Positions 15,571 through 21,977 of a stretch of 21,977 bases of DNA are shown piece after piece. Position 1 is the first letter of the stretch; each line of letters begins with the position of its first letter. A program made the translations under genes and the position numbers. The stretch is from an uncultured Bacteroidales bacterium (GTDB lineage Bacteria > Bacteroidota > Bacteroidia > Bacteroidales > WCHB1-69), in contig CALDIA010000193.1 in NCBI GenBank assembly GCA_937901455.1, positions 1 through 21,977 of the forward strand, in the 5' to 3' direction. The notes under the pieces were generated by a model, which was not told where the DNA came from, searched no databases, and worked only from the letters and a program-made list of their open reading frames with translations.

Positions 15571-16284
15571 TCAGTTGAGTTCCCAGCATAGGGAGATAAT
15601 ATCTTTCCAAGGTAGGAAGAAACGGTCGGCCAGTGGTTTGAAGCAGACAGTACCGGCATAGCAATAGGCACATTGCATCAGTTGTGGGTTCTTCTGAAGC
15701 GCATAGCGGGTCTTAGGATGGATGACCAGATCGATAATCATGGGGGTCAGCAGGTTAGAAAGGGAGAGCGTCACCCCGAAATTGGAAATCTGCTCCTCCA
15801 GAATCTTGTCAGTCACAAACTCCTGCTGGTCGTTGTGTAGCAAATCCCAAGCGAATGCGGTGCACTGTTTCTCTATCAACAAGAGGAGTGACTGTTCAGA
15901 TAGCCTGGACAAGTTTTGTGACGAGAAGAGAATTTGTTCAGGCTTTGCCAGGGCTATTTCTTCTTTGGTGAAGTCGGTTTGCTTGACCAGTACTTTTGCC
16001 AATGAGGAGAGTGTGCGGAGGTCGTCCTCAAAGATAGCGCCGGCCTCGGCATATTCCTCATCGGTGAAGTGTGCCTGCGCGCCAAAGCCGTGCTGCATAT
16101 AGACGATGATGTGGTTTTCCATCAAGGTCTGCACCGACTCGGGGGGCAGGATGCTGTAGGATATCTTGGCGTCATCATCCCTGACAAGGGCGACAGCGGT
16201 TTTGGGAATAGGATGTTCCACCTCTATTGGGTATTCCAACACATCGGGGGTTGGCGTTTCAGTGATAAGGACCAAATCTTTCAT
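15571..16284 (-). CDS. Alanine dehydrogenase-like protein lacking the NAD-binding domain
   Basis: 237 aa, against about 380-410 for alanine dehydrogenases. Residues about 25-150 follow the AlaDh/PNT N-terminal (catalytic) domain: SYSILPPESVQTLMENHIIV, HGFGAQAHFTDEEYAEAGA, VLVKQTDF and CTAFAWDLL. Residues about 171-237 follow the C-terminal part of the same catalytic lobe: VTLSLSNLLTPMI and FFLPWKDIISL. The Rossmann domain that should lie between (GxGxxG and about 170 residues) is absent, replaced by about 20 residues. The conserved arginine near the first LTP motif reads Ser-Tyr, and the catalytic His is not evident, while Lys101 aligns with the substrate Lys. It is thus unlikely to be a dehydrogenase. 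The frame is intact, 11 bases after tsaE; tsaE-alanine dehydrogenase pairs are known in Flavobacteriia. It may be a binding or regulatory relic, or a decaying gene. Confidence 0.75.
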   Translation of the reverse strand: MKDLVLITETPTPDVLEYPIEVEHPIPKTAVALVRDDDAKISYSILPPESVQTLMENHIIVYMQHGFGAQAHFTDEEYAEAGAIFEDDLRTLSSLAKVLVKQTDFTKEEIALAKPEQILFSSQNLSRLSEQSLLLLIEKQCTAFAWDLLHNDQQEFVTDKILEEQISNFGVTLSLSNLLTPMIIDLVIHPKTRYALQKNPQLMQCAYCYAGTVCFKPLADRFFLPWKDIISLCWELN

Positions 16285-16295
16285 GGTGGAGACTT

Positions 16296-16706
16296 TTAGA
16301 AGACAAAACGGCGAGTGGCGCTGTCGCCAGTACGTTGGATAGTTACGGGTACATAGTCGCCCTGCAGAATACTTTCCACCTTTTCAGTCCACTCTATGAA
16401 GCAATAGCATCCGCTGTAAAGATATTCCTCAAAGCCGATATTGGAAGCATCACGTGCCTCTTCGATACGGTAAAAGTCGAAATGATAAACGGGTTCGCCA
16501 TTGCGTGCCCAATACTCATTTACAATGGCGAAGGTAGGGGAAGAGGTGTTGTCTTCCACGCCGAGCGTGTGGCACAATGATTTGATGAGCGTCGTCTTAC
16601 CGGCGCCCATTTCCCCGAAGAAGCCGAACACGCGCTCGTCGGGATGCGCCCGCAGGATAGCAACTGCCACCTGTTCAAGTTCCTGTTCTGTAGCCAAGAG
16701 TTCCAT
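16296..16706 (-). CDS. tsaE: tRNA t6A biosynthesis ATPase TsaE
   Basis: 136 aa from the ATG at 16706, normal for TsaE (about 130-160). It is the ATPase that drives turnover of the TsaD-TsaB complex making N6-threonylcarbamoyladenosine at position 37 of ANN-reading tRNAs. Walker A GEMGAGKT is at 31-38, SPTF at 56-59, HFDFYR at 75-80, and the Walker B-like FIEWTEKV at 103-110; all are family signatures. The frame stays open up to an ATG at 16772. However, that 22-residue extension overlaps a TATATTTG promoter box and matches no TsaE N-terminus, so MELLATEQEL is the start. It is co-transcribed with the alanine dehydrogenase-like gene. Confidence 0.94.
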   Translation of the reverse strand: MELLATEQELEQVAVAILRAHPDERVFGFFGEMGAGKTTLIKSLCHTLGVEDNTSSPTFAIVNEYWARNGEPVYHFDFYRIEEARDASNIGFEEYLYSGCYCFIEWTEKVESILQGDYVPVTIQRTGDSATRRFVF

Positions 16707-16734
16707 ATAGTTAGTAAAACCGCTTTTAGGGGTG

Positions 16735-16742
16735 CAAATATA
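16735..16742 (-). promoter_or_regulatory. -7 promoter box of tsaE
   Basis: Minus strand TATATTTG, a perfect TAnnTTTG, 28 bases before the ATG at 16706. It decides the tsaE start, because the longer open frame would place the promoter inside the coding region. The -33 element is not clear (nearest TTG is 27 bases away). Confidence 0.65.
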
Positions 16743-16904
16743 CAAAAAAATGAGAGTTGCCAGCATCGTCAAATTTGTGGTTCGCGCCAGGGCATTCTGG
16801 GTATTTAAGACGACTATGTTCCGAAAGCATCATTCCCAATAAGCAAAAAGTTCTTTTCATATCCAGGAGTGTTCGTATTCAATAATTACATTAAAGGGTG
16901 AAAA

Positions 16905-17858
16905 TTAGCACATTTTTTGAGAATCGGCAAGGAGGATAAAATCCAATGTCGTGATGGCAGCCATGGCTTCCACCACGGGGAGCACACGCGGGGCCACGCA
17001 GAGATCGTTGCGTCCAGATCCCTCCAGCACTGCCGGCACCCCATCAAAGGTAATCGACTGCTGGGGAAATCGTACTGACGGGATAGGCTTGAAGGCCACC
17101 GTAAAGAAGACCTCCTCTCCATTGGTGATACCTCCCTGCACTCCGCCATCGTGATTGGTAACAAATGAGTAGTCAGAGCGTTGCATATCATTATACGTGC
17201 TGCCGCACATTTTGGCAGCCTCGTATCCGAGTCCTATCTCGAAGCCTTTGGCGGCATTGATGGAGAGCATGGCATAGGCCAATCGGGCGGAGAACTTGTC
17301 GTAGACGGGTTCTCCCAATCCTGCGGGCAGATTGCGGATATGGCCGCGCACCACAGCACCCACGCTGTCGCCCTCACAGCGCGGCGCGGCCATACTGACA
17401 ACCTCTGAGGAAAACTCCACTCCGATAGGCTGTAAAGCCAGCTTGGCAATGGCACCCGCCACCACCCGGCATACTGTCTGGCGCGCCGATGCACGACCAC
17501 ACAATTCTTGATCCTTATAGCCGTATTTCTTAAAATAGGTAAACGAGGCATGCGACGGCCTCATAACCTGCCGATTGGACGAGACCACCACATCGGCATT
17601 GGCAATGCGAAAAACTATCGGCGCACCCGAGGTGCAACCCGCCTCGTCCAAGCCCGTGAGAAACTCCACTCTGTCAGGCTCCTTCCGGCCCGTGGCAAAA
17701 CCTTTGCCATCAGAGGCTCTTCGTGCCAATTCCGACCTCACAAACGACAAATCCACATAGATACCCGCAGGGCAACCCTCCACCCTACCCTCCATATACG
17801 GGCCGTGGGTGTCACCCCAATCGGTAATTTTAAAAATATGTCCAAAACTATCTTCCAT
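16905..17858 (-). CDS. aroC: Chorismate synthase (short, divergent)
   Basis: 317 aa from the ATG at 17858, against about 360 in E. coli and Bacteroides. It makes chorismate from EPSP with reduced FMN, the last shikimate step. Family features are SFGHIFKITDWGDTHGP at the N-terminus with His18, RPSHASFTY with His103, GRASARQTVCRVVAGAIAK at 121-139, PAGLGEPVYDK, NHDGGVQGGITNGE, FKPIPS and VVEAMAA. Several invariant blocks deviate: GESHG reads GDTHG, the glycine run before GR(A/S)SARET is lost and its Glu is Gln, and GRHDPC reads GRNDLC. The stretch between GAIAK and DSVGA is about 25 residues instead of about 50. The frame extends to 17885, but that overlaps the upstream gene and the family starts at this Met. 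It lies 4 bases after the 483-aa gene. Confidence 0.88.
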   Translation of the reverse strand: MEDSFGHIFKITDWGDTHGPYMEGRVEGCPAGIYVDLSFVRSELARRASDGKGFATGRKEPDRVEFLTGLDEAGCTSGAPIVFRIANADVVVSSNRQVMRPSHASFTYFKKYGYKDQELCGRASARQTVCRVVAGAIAKLALQPIGVEFSSEVVSMAAPRCEGDSVGAVVRGHIRNLPAGLGEPVYDKFSARLAYAMLSINAAKGFEIGLGYEAAKMCGSTYNDMQRSDYSFVTNHDGGVQGGITNGEEVFFTVAFKPIPSVRFPQQSITFDGVPAVLEGSGRNDLCVAPRVLPVVEAMAAITTLDFILLADSQKMC

Positions 17859-17862
17859 AATC

Positions 17863-19314
17863 TCAAGCCTCCACACACGCTTCAATGCCGTTGCGACTCG
17901 TCATAAGCTTAAAGCAATAATACTCGGTAGTTCCCTCCACCGTACACTGTAATACTATATATATATTGTACACTCTTGGCACCTCCACCATCCGCACATT
18001 CTCCGTTTCGTCTATCACAGAAATGGTGGTCATTGGGTCATCCATTTTCAGTGTTAAATATTGGAGATGGATGCGGGTAATGTCATTAATACCATCGTAA
18101 CTGTACTCATAGTGTTCTCGAAGCGCGGCATTGTCAATGTCCACCTGCTTGCGATAGAGCATAGCCTGTTCCAAGGGGATGCTGTTGTCTAAGGCAGAAC
18201 GATGGCGGGCGCGCAACACCTCTGCCGGAATTTTATCATCTCCGATATAGTCCATTCCCTCCTTGATATGCACCACCTTTTTCCCTCTAAAAAACACTTT
18301 GCTCTTCATGTCAAAATAGTGGGCCTTCAAACGATGGGCAAAACGATTGCGGGCATACTCTTTGATACGGTCCTTGAGCATGTAGGCAATGACAAGGATA
18401 ATGAATATGAGGGTCGGATACTGGCCGAGATATTTTTGGAAAGGGAGTGCTATCAGCATGGAAACCAGCATGGCGATACCCGCGGCCACACTGAAGGTCA
18501 GTTGTTGGGCAGCGGCTCCGTCAGGTCCTGTGTCAGACTTCAGATACAAGGCACTCTCCACATATTTCTTCAGGGTATTTTGACGTTGGAACATATCGCG
18601 ACTCTCCGCAACACTATCTGCGTTGAAATGCGCATAGCCATGAGCTATTTTATACTGGTGTTCCGCAGCCACGCTGTCGGCTATCATCTGTCTCTCAGGA
18701 TCATCATGCGCCAATCCCATTTTATCCGTATGGCGTAGCAATCGGGTGGCATGCAACTCCGCCAAATGACTCATGTACTCATCACCCATGGCAAACACCG
18801 CTAACGGGTCAAGGTCGTCACCACGTTCAGCAAACGTAGCCATTACCGTACGGTAGTGGCTCGTAATCTGCCGTATGGCATCCAAGTAGCCACGAACCCG
18901 ATCGTCCGTTAATTGCGACTGTTCCTGCGACTGTAGTGCGCGGGTCTCATCCCGAAGGGCACTCTTGAAGATAGCCACGTACATCTTAACGTGAAACTCC
19001 AAATCGGAGTATTTGGAAGAATCCGACTCATAATGCGCCAAGGCCTGCTTCAGACATTTGACTGGCACTGAATCGGGATCGGCCATCTGCTCCAGGGTGA
19101 ATACCGGTGTTTTTAGGCGCACATTTGATTTCACATCACGGTAAAACTGATCCTTGGCATAGGTAGCCGCATTGATATTCAGACTATTAGGGACAAACAG
19201 CCACAAATTCATCTTAAACAGATGGTGGTGTTGTTCCTGTCCGGAGAAGTTTATCTTGAACTCTACGGAAAAACGGTCGTGTATGGAGGTCTTAATCTGA
19301 ATCATCCTGTTCAT
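17863..19314 (-). CDS. Two-helix membrane protein of unknown function
   Basis: 483 aa, no signal peptide. The N-terminal part (1-110) reads IHDRFSVEFKINFSGQEQHH, then FVPNSLNINAATYAKDQFYR and RLKTPVFTLEQM. I recall this pattern from a widespread family of uncharacterised proteins in several phyla, with a conserved TY.K.QFYRD.....R.KTP core. A long helical region (about 110-255) follows. Two membrane helices lie at about 272-291 (FSVAAGIAMLVSMLIALPFQ) and 299-315 (TLIFIILVIAYMLKD). A basic cytosolic stretch (RIKEYARNRFAHRLK) and a beta-rich C-terminal domain of about 150 residues complete it. The bulk is probably cytosolic at both ends. No catalytic motif is recognised. It is linked tightly to aroC (4-base gap), and a stable hairpin sits 6 bases before its start. 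Confidence 0.85.
   Translation of the reverse strand: MNRMIQIKTSIHDRFSVEFKINFSGQEQHHHLFKMNLWLFVPNSLNINAATYAKDQFYRDVKSNVRLKTPVFTLEQMADPDSVPVKCLKQALAHYESDSSKYSDLEFHVKMYVAIFKSALRDETRALQSQEQSQLTDDRVRGYLDAIRQITSHYRTVMATFAERGDDLDPLAVFAMGDEYMSHLAELHATRLLRHTDKMGLAHDDPERQMIADSVAAEHQYKIAHGYAHFNADSVAESRDMFQRQNTLKKYVESALYLKSDTGPDGAAAQQLTFSVAAGIAMLVSMLIALPFQKYLGQYPTLIFIILVIAYMLKDRIKEYARNRFAHRLKAHYFDMKSKVFFRGKKVVHIKEGMDYIGDDKIPAEVLRARHRSALDNSIPLEQAMLYRKQVDIDNAALREHYEYSYDGINDITRIHLQYLTLKMDDPMTTISVIDETENVRMVEVPRVYNIYIVLQCTVEGTTEYYCFKLMTSRNGIEACVEA
17867..17872 (-). promoter_or_regulatory. Shine-Dalgarno site of aroC
   Basis: Minus strand GGAGGC, 8 bases before the aroC ATG at 17858, inside the last codons of the upstream gene. 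Strong Shine-Dalgarno sites are unusual in this phylum. Here it supports the inner start and suggests translational coupling. Confidence 0.5.
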
Positions 19315-19320
19315 CTACAA

Positions 19321-19349
19321 CAGCAGGTGGCCATGAAGGTCACCTGCTG
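19321..19349 (-). repeat. Inverted repeat (hairpin) between the DUF1573 gene and the 483-aa gene
   Basis: Minus strand CAGCAGGUGACC, loop UUCAU, GGCCACCUGCUG: 12 positions with one A-C mismatch. It is 45 bases after the DUF1573 stop and ends 6 bases before the next ATG. No U tract follows, so it is a poor terminator. It could hide the ribosome entry region of the downstream gene or stabilise the upstream mRNA end. Confidence 0.6.
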
Positions 19350-19394
19350 ACAAAGGGTCATTCCAGGGTATAATCACGCTGGAGTATCGTATGT

Positions 19395-20492
19395 TTACAG
19401 CACGTTGGCCTTCACATCAATCACCTGAATCGGGTTGGCCGGGTCGTTAGTGATGATGTCGATTGTAGATTTCTGGAGTCCGGCGCGGTTGCTGGCCTTG
19501 AAGGTTACGTTCACCGTAGCGGTGCCGTTAACGGGTACAGACTGCATGTCAGCGTTAGCTTTGAAGTAGCCTGAGTTGGAGTTGACGCGACGGATAAGCA
19601 GCGGGGATCGGCCAACATTCTTGATAGTCACCTTGGCAACTGCCTGACTGTTCACTTTCACATCACCCATCTCGAGGCTCACAACACTATATTGGCTGAC
19701 GGGAGCCATCTTGAGTTCCTTGGCATCGAGTTTAGAGAAGTCCTCTTTGATGTTCATGGCAAAATGCACACTTTTTCTGGGTTCCAGGGAGTCGTTGGTA
19801 ATGAAGGTCACCACGTCTTTGGTCATGCCGTAGCTATTGCGTTTGGCAGCATCGTATTCCAGTACGATGAAAGCTTCCTGGCCTGGCTGAAGGCTCTCGC
19901 CGAAGCTGCGACTCACCTCACGCACATAGTCGTTCTTGGTGTCCAACTTGAAGGAGACCGGCTTTGTCCAGAAATTGCGGACCATAAAGGTGTCGCGAAC
20001 TTGCTGAGAATTCATTATGTTGTGCGAAACGCTGACCTCTTTGATACGAGCCATGCCATTGCCATTGGTGTAGTGGGCAAGCTCAAACTCTGTAGGCGGG
20101 CGTTTCAACACTTCACCCTTGATGAAAATCATGTGGGGAACCGCCGACTCGTCTTGAAGGAACTTGGGCTCGTTGGTCGTCACGCGGATGTTCTTGTGAA
20201 AAGCACCAGGACGGTTATACGGGTTATAGGTAGCCTCAATGTAGCCTCTCTTTCCCGGAGCAATGGGCTCTTTTGAGTAGTTGGCAGCTGTACAGCCACA
20301 ACCCGGTTTCACATTAGTAAGAATAAGGTCTTCGTTACCAACGTTGGTGAACTCAAAACGGCCCGTCACCTTGCCACCTTCTTCTTTGATTTTGCCAAAA
20401 TCGTATGTTTGAGAATCAAATTTGATCTCAGGCTGGGCATTCATCCAAAAGAATGCCATCAAAAATGTCAGTAATAATGTTAACTTTTTCAT
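19395..20492 (-). CDS. Secreted DUF1573 domain protein
   Basis: 365 aa from the ATG at 20492. Residues 1-20 are a signal peptide (MKKLTLLLTFLMAFFWMNAQ). Residues about 22-110 are a classical DUF1573 beta-sandwich: TYDFGKIKEEGGKVTGRFEF, TNVGNEDLIL, CGCT at 65-68, and IAPGKRGYIEATYN. Two further Ig/MSP-like repeats follow. One is at about 150-245; the other at about 265-365 (KVTIKNVGRSPLLIRRVN, NGTATVNVTF, DIITNDPANPIQVIDVK). Family members are exported, abundant in Bacteroidetes, and of unknown role. A longer frame begins at 20552, but those 20 codons contain the promoter and are not signal-like, so the inner Met is the start. It lies 28 bases after mpl. Confidence 0.9.
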   Translation of the reverse strand: MKKLTLLLTFLMAFFWMNAQPEIKFDSQTYDFGKIKEEGGKVTGRFEFTNVGNEDLILTNVKPGCGCTAANYSKEPIAPGKRGYIEATYNPYNRPGAFHKNIRVTTNEPKFLQDESAVPHMIFIKGEVLKRPPTEFELAHYTNGNGMARIKEVSVSHNIMNSQQVRDTFMVRNFWTKPVSFKLDTKNDYVREVSRSFGESLQPGQEAFIVLEYDAAKRNSYGMTKDVVTFITNDSLEPRKSVHFAMNIKEDFSKLDAKELKMAPVSQYSVVSLEMGDVKVNSQAVAKVTIKNVGRSPLLIRRVNSNSGYFKANADMQSVPVNGTATVNVTFKASNRAGLQKSTIDIITNDPANPIQVIDVKANVL

Positions 20493-20520
20493 TATTCTAT
20501 AAAATTTTGAACGTTTCCAA

Positions 20521-21885
20521 TCAAAGCGGCAAAGATACAATTTTTTCTCCAAGTTGATTCAAGTCTATGCCATTAAAATCTCCTGACGACATCATCAAAA
20601 GAACGGTACTGACCGTAGGTATCTTCAAAAGTTTATCCTCTAACAATCTGGAATCAGTCATCACAACCAGGTCGGGGCGGGCAAAGGCCTTCATCACCAT
20701 CTCTTCAGTGAGGTCAGGCAGGCGTTTGTGGCGAATAGCTTCATGCGAAAAATAGACGATTGCCTCGTCTGCCTCGTCCATAGCACCGGCATATTGCTGC
20801 AAGAACTGCTCGGTCAAGCTGCTGAACGTATGCAGTTCCATACAGGCGATAAGATGGGCCTCGGGGTACTGCTCGCGCACAGCCGACACGGTAGCTTTCA
20901 ACTTGGAGGGTGAATGGGCGAAGTCTTTGTACATGGCAAAAGAGCCTTGGCGCACCACCGGCTCCAAGCGCTTGGAAGCCCCCTTAAAACTGGAGATGGC
21001 TTGATAGAACTGCTCTTCGAGCACCCCATACGACAAGCATGCATAGCGCGCAGCATTAAGGTTCATGAGGTTGTGCCTGCCGAAAATCTGCAACGGATAG
21101 TCTCCATACGGAGTTTCAATATAGGTGATGCCATCCGTGATATGGTAGGGATGCACACCATATGGTTGCTTGGGTGCATTGTCAATCTTGCCGGCCAACT
21201 CTCGCAACACCTCGTCGGCCTCACAATAGATAAAACGTCCATTGGCAGGAATCATCTTGGCGAAAATCTCAAACTGCTTCACATAGATATCAAAGGTGGG
21301 GAACACGTTGACATGATCCCAAGCAATGCCGCTCACAATGCCGATGGTGGGCTGGTAAAGATGAAACTTTGGCCGGCGATCAATCGGCGAAGTCAAGTAC
21401 TCATCGCCCTCGATAACCATCACTTTGGCGGTCTCCGACAGGCGCACCATCACCTCGAAGCCATCCAACAAGGCACCCACCATATAGTCGCACTCCACTC
21501 CGCACTGCTGTAGCACGTGGATAATCATCGATGTGATGGTCGTCTTGCCATGACTGCCACCAATCACAATACGGACCTTGTCTTTGCTCTGTTCATAGAG
21601 GTATTCCGGATAGGAGTAGATTTTGAGTCCAAGTTCCTTGGCACGGACAAGCTCGGGATTGTCGATGCGGGCGTGCATACCCAAGATAACGGCGTCAAGC
21701 TCAGAAGTGAGCCTTTCAGGATGCCACCCAATACTGTCGGGCAGGATTCCATACTTGGCCAAACGGCCACGGGCCGGCTCAAAGATCTCGTCATCAGATC
21801 CTGTCACCTCATAGCCCTTCAAGTGCAAGGCAATGGCCAAGTTGTGCATGGCACTGCCACCAATAGCGATAAAATGTACTTTCAT
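20521..21885 (-). CDS. mpl: UDP-N-acetylmuramate--peptide ligase Mpl (Mur ligase family)
   Basis: 454 aa, normal length. Mpl joins the recycled tripeptide L-Ala-gamma-D-Glu-meso-DAP to UDP-MurNAc, salvaging cell-wall peptide in the cytoplasm. The N-terminal UDP-binding domain opens HFIAIGGSAMHNLAIALHLK, where MurC has GGxGM. The ATP P-loop is GGSHGKTT at 109-116. The central domain shows VIEGDEYLTSPID and WDHVNVFPT, with the carbamylation/Mg region expected near FGRHNLMNLNAA. The C-terminal domain has FAHSPSK, ELHTFSSL and a DF-rich tail. The GGSAMHNL form is the Bacteroidetes Mpl type rather than MurC, whose usual GIGGIGMSG is absent. Its own -7 box is 22 bases before the ATG, and a 16-bp GC palindrome lies further upstream. 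Confidence 0.92.
   Translation of the reverse strand: MKVHFIAIGGSAMHNLAIALHLKGYEVTGSDDEIFEPARGRLAKYGILPDSIGWHPERLTSELDAVILGMHARIDNPELVRAKELGLKIYSYPEYLYEQSKDKVRIVIGGSHGKTTITSMIIHVLQQCGVECDYMVGALLDGFEVMVRLSETAKVMVIEGDEYLTSPIDRRPKFHLYQPTIGIVSGIAWDHVNVFPTFDIYVKQFEIFAKMIPANGRFIYCEADEVLRELAGKIDNAPKQPYGVHPYHITDGITYIETPYGDYPLQIFGRHNLMNLNAARYACLSYGVLEEQFYQAISSFKGASKRLEPVVRQGSFAMYKDFAHSPSKLKATVSAVREQYPEAHLIACMELHTFSSLTEQFLQQYAGAMDEADEAIVYFSHEAIRHKRLPDLTEEMVMKAFARPDLVVMTDSRLLEDKLLKIPTVSTVLLMMSSGDFNGIDLNQLGEKIVSLPL
20530..20562 (-). promoter_or_regulatory. Promoter of the DUF1573 gene, inside the 3' end of mpl
   Basis: Minus strand TTG (20560-20562), 22 bases, then TATCTTTG (20530-20537). The -7 box is part of the mpl codons for Val-Ser-Leu just before its stop. 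It decides the DUF1573 start at 20492. The same 19-bp core occurs at 768-786. Confidence 0.72.
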
Positions 21886-21906
21886 AAGTCATCGGTTTTG
21901 AGAGCG

Positions 21907-21914
21907 CAAAAATA
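21907..21914 (-). promoter_or_regulatory. -7 promoter box of mpl
   Basis: Minus strand TATTTTTG, perfect TAnnTTTG, 21 bases before the ATG at 21885. No TTG is found at the usual -33 distance. Confidence 0.65.
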
Positions 21915-21945
21915 ATAAAAAATATTGGTGTCCGCTTAAAAGTTC

Positions 21946-21965
21946 CGCGCGTGCGCACGCGCACG
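21946..21965. repeat. GC palindrome with strict purine-pyrimidine alternation
   Basis: GCGCGTGCGCACGCGC at 21947-21962 is a perfect 16-bp palindrome inside a 20-base run (21946-21965) of strictly alternating pyrimidine and purine. It stands out against the A/T-rich mpl upstream region, 32 bases upstream of the mpl -7 box. It may be the stem of a terminator for a gene beyond the right edge, a protein site, or a Z-DNA-prone tract. Confidence 0.7.
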
Positions 21966-21977
21966 AGGGCATGAAAA

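Noticed and set aside
15447..15671. 74-aa minus-strand frame overlapping the clpB promoter and the end of the alanine dehydrogenase-like gene
   Set aside because: Unusual composition (many Arg, Cys, Ser), overlap with the promoter/operator and with a better frame.
16726..16860. A 44-codon minus-strand frame between aroC and tsaE beginning MKRTFCLLGMML
   Set aside because: The start looks signal-like, but the rest has no pattern, it runs through the tsaE promoter box, and no spacing or homology supports it.
20521..21885. Possibility that this is MurC rather than Mpl
   Set aside because: The N-terminal GGSAMHNLAIAL replaces the MurC GIGGIGMSG signature and the overall pattern follows the Bacteroidetes Mpl type.
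1..21977. Search for CRISPR repeats, insertion sequences, integrases, toxin-antitoxin or defence genes
   Set aside because: No direct repeat series, terminal inverted repeats, target duplications or matching protein motifs were seen; the gene content is core housekeeping.

Overview
The window looks like ordinary chromosomal DNA of a Bacteroidota bacterium, most likely order Bacteroidales. The reasons are: a cargo protein with a type IX secretion C-terminal sorting domain; TAnnTTTG promoter boxes (the Bacteroidetes -7 element) in front of most transcription units; A/T-rich upstream regions mostly without Shine-Dalgarno sequences; lineage-typical families (DUF3822, DUF1573 with CGCT, a GGSAMHNL-type Mpl); and the order rplM-rpsI-rpsB-tsf. 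Every gene I can support lies on the minus strand, so transcription runs from high to low coordinates. I see no transposase, integrase, phage gene or CRISPR array.

Layout from the right edge. Mpl (cell-wall recycling ligase) comes first, with the promoter of the next gene buried in its last codons. It is followed by a secreted DUF1573 protein, a 483-aa two-helix membrane protein of unknown function, and a short, divergent chorismate synthase (aroC) four bases after it. Next is tsaE (tRNA t6A modification) with a 237-aa protein that looks like alanine dehydrogenase without its NAD-binding domain. The chaperone genes clpB and htpG follow as separate units, each with its own terminator. A 5-3-5 palindrome overlaps the probable clpB promoter.

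The centre is the translation cluster rplM-rpsI-rpsB-tsf. It has a clear promoter, a leader hairpin before rplM and another before rpsB, and two hairpins after tsf. A monocistronic gene for a type IX secretion cargo protein (602 aa) follows. After its terminator, a previously uncalled 51-aa ORF probably opens an operon with folK (folate synthesis) and a deoxynucleoside kinase.

The left part is a tight five-gene operon: a single-pass membrane protein of unknown function, DUF3822, rsmD (16S rRNA methylation), pth (peptidyl-tRNA recycling) and a small outer-membrane-barrel-like protein. Then come tRNA-Val(UAC) with its own promoter and terminator, and a secreted protein cut off by the left edge.

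Most genes serve translation, protein quality control and cofactor or cell-wall housekeeping. The least explained items are the Rossmann-less alanine dehydrogenase relative, the 51-aa ORF before folK, the palindrome at clpB, the divergent aroC with its membrane-protein partner, and a 19-bp promoter core shared exactly by two unlinked secreted-protein genes. The only stretch over 300 bp without a protein gene is 10477-10798, which holds the rplM promoter and leader and the htpG terminator.
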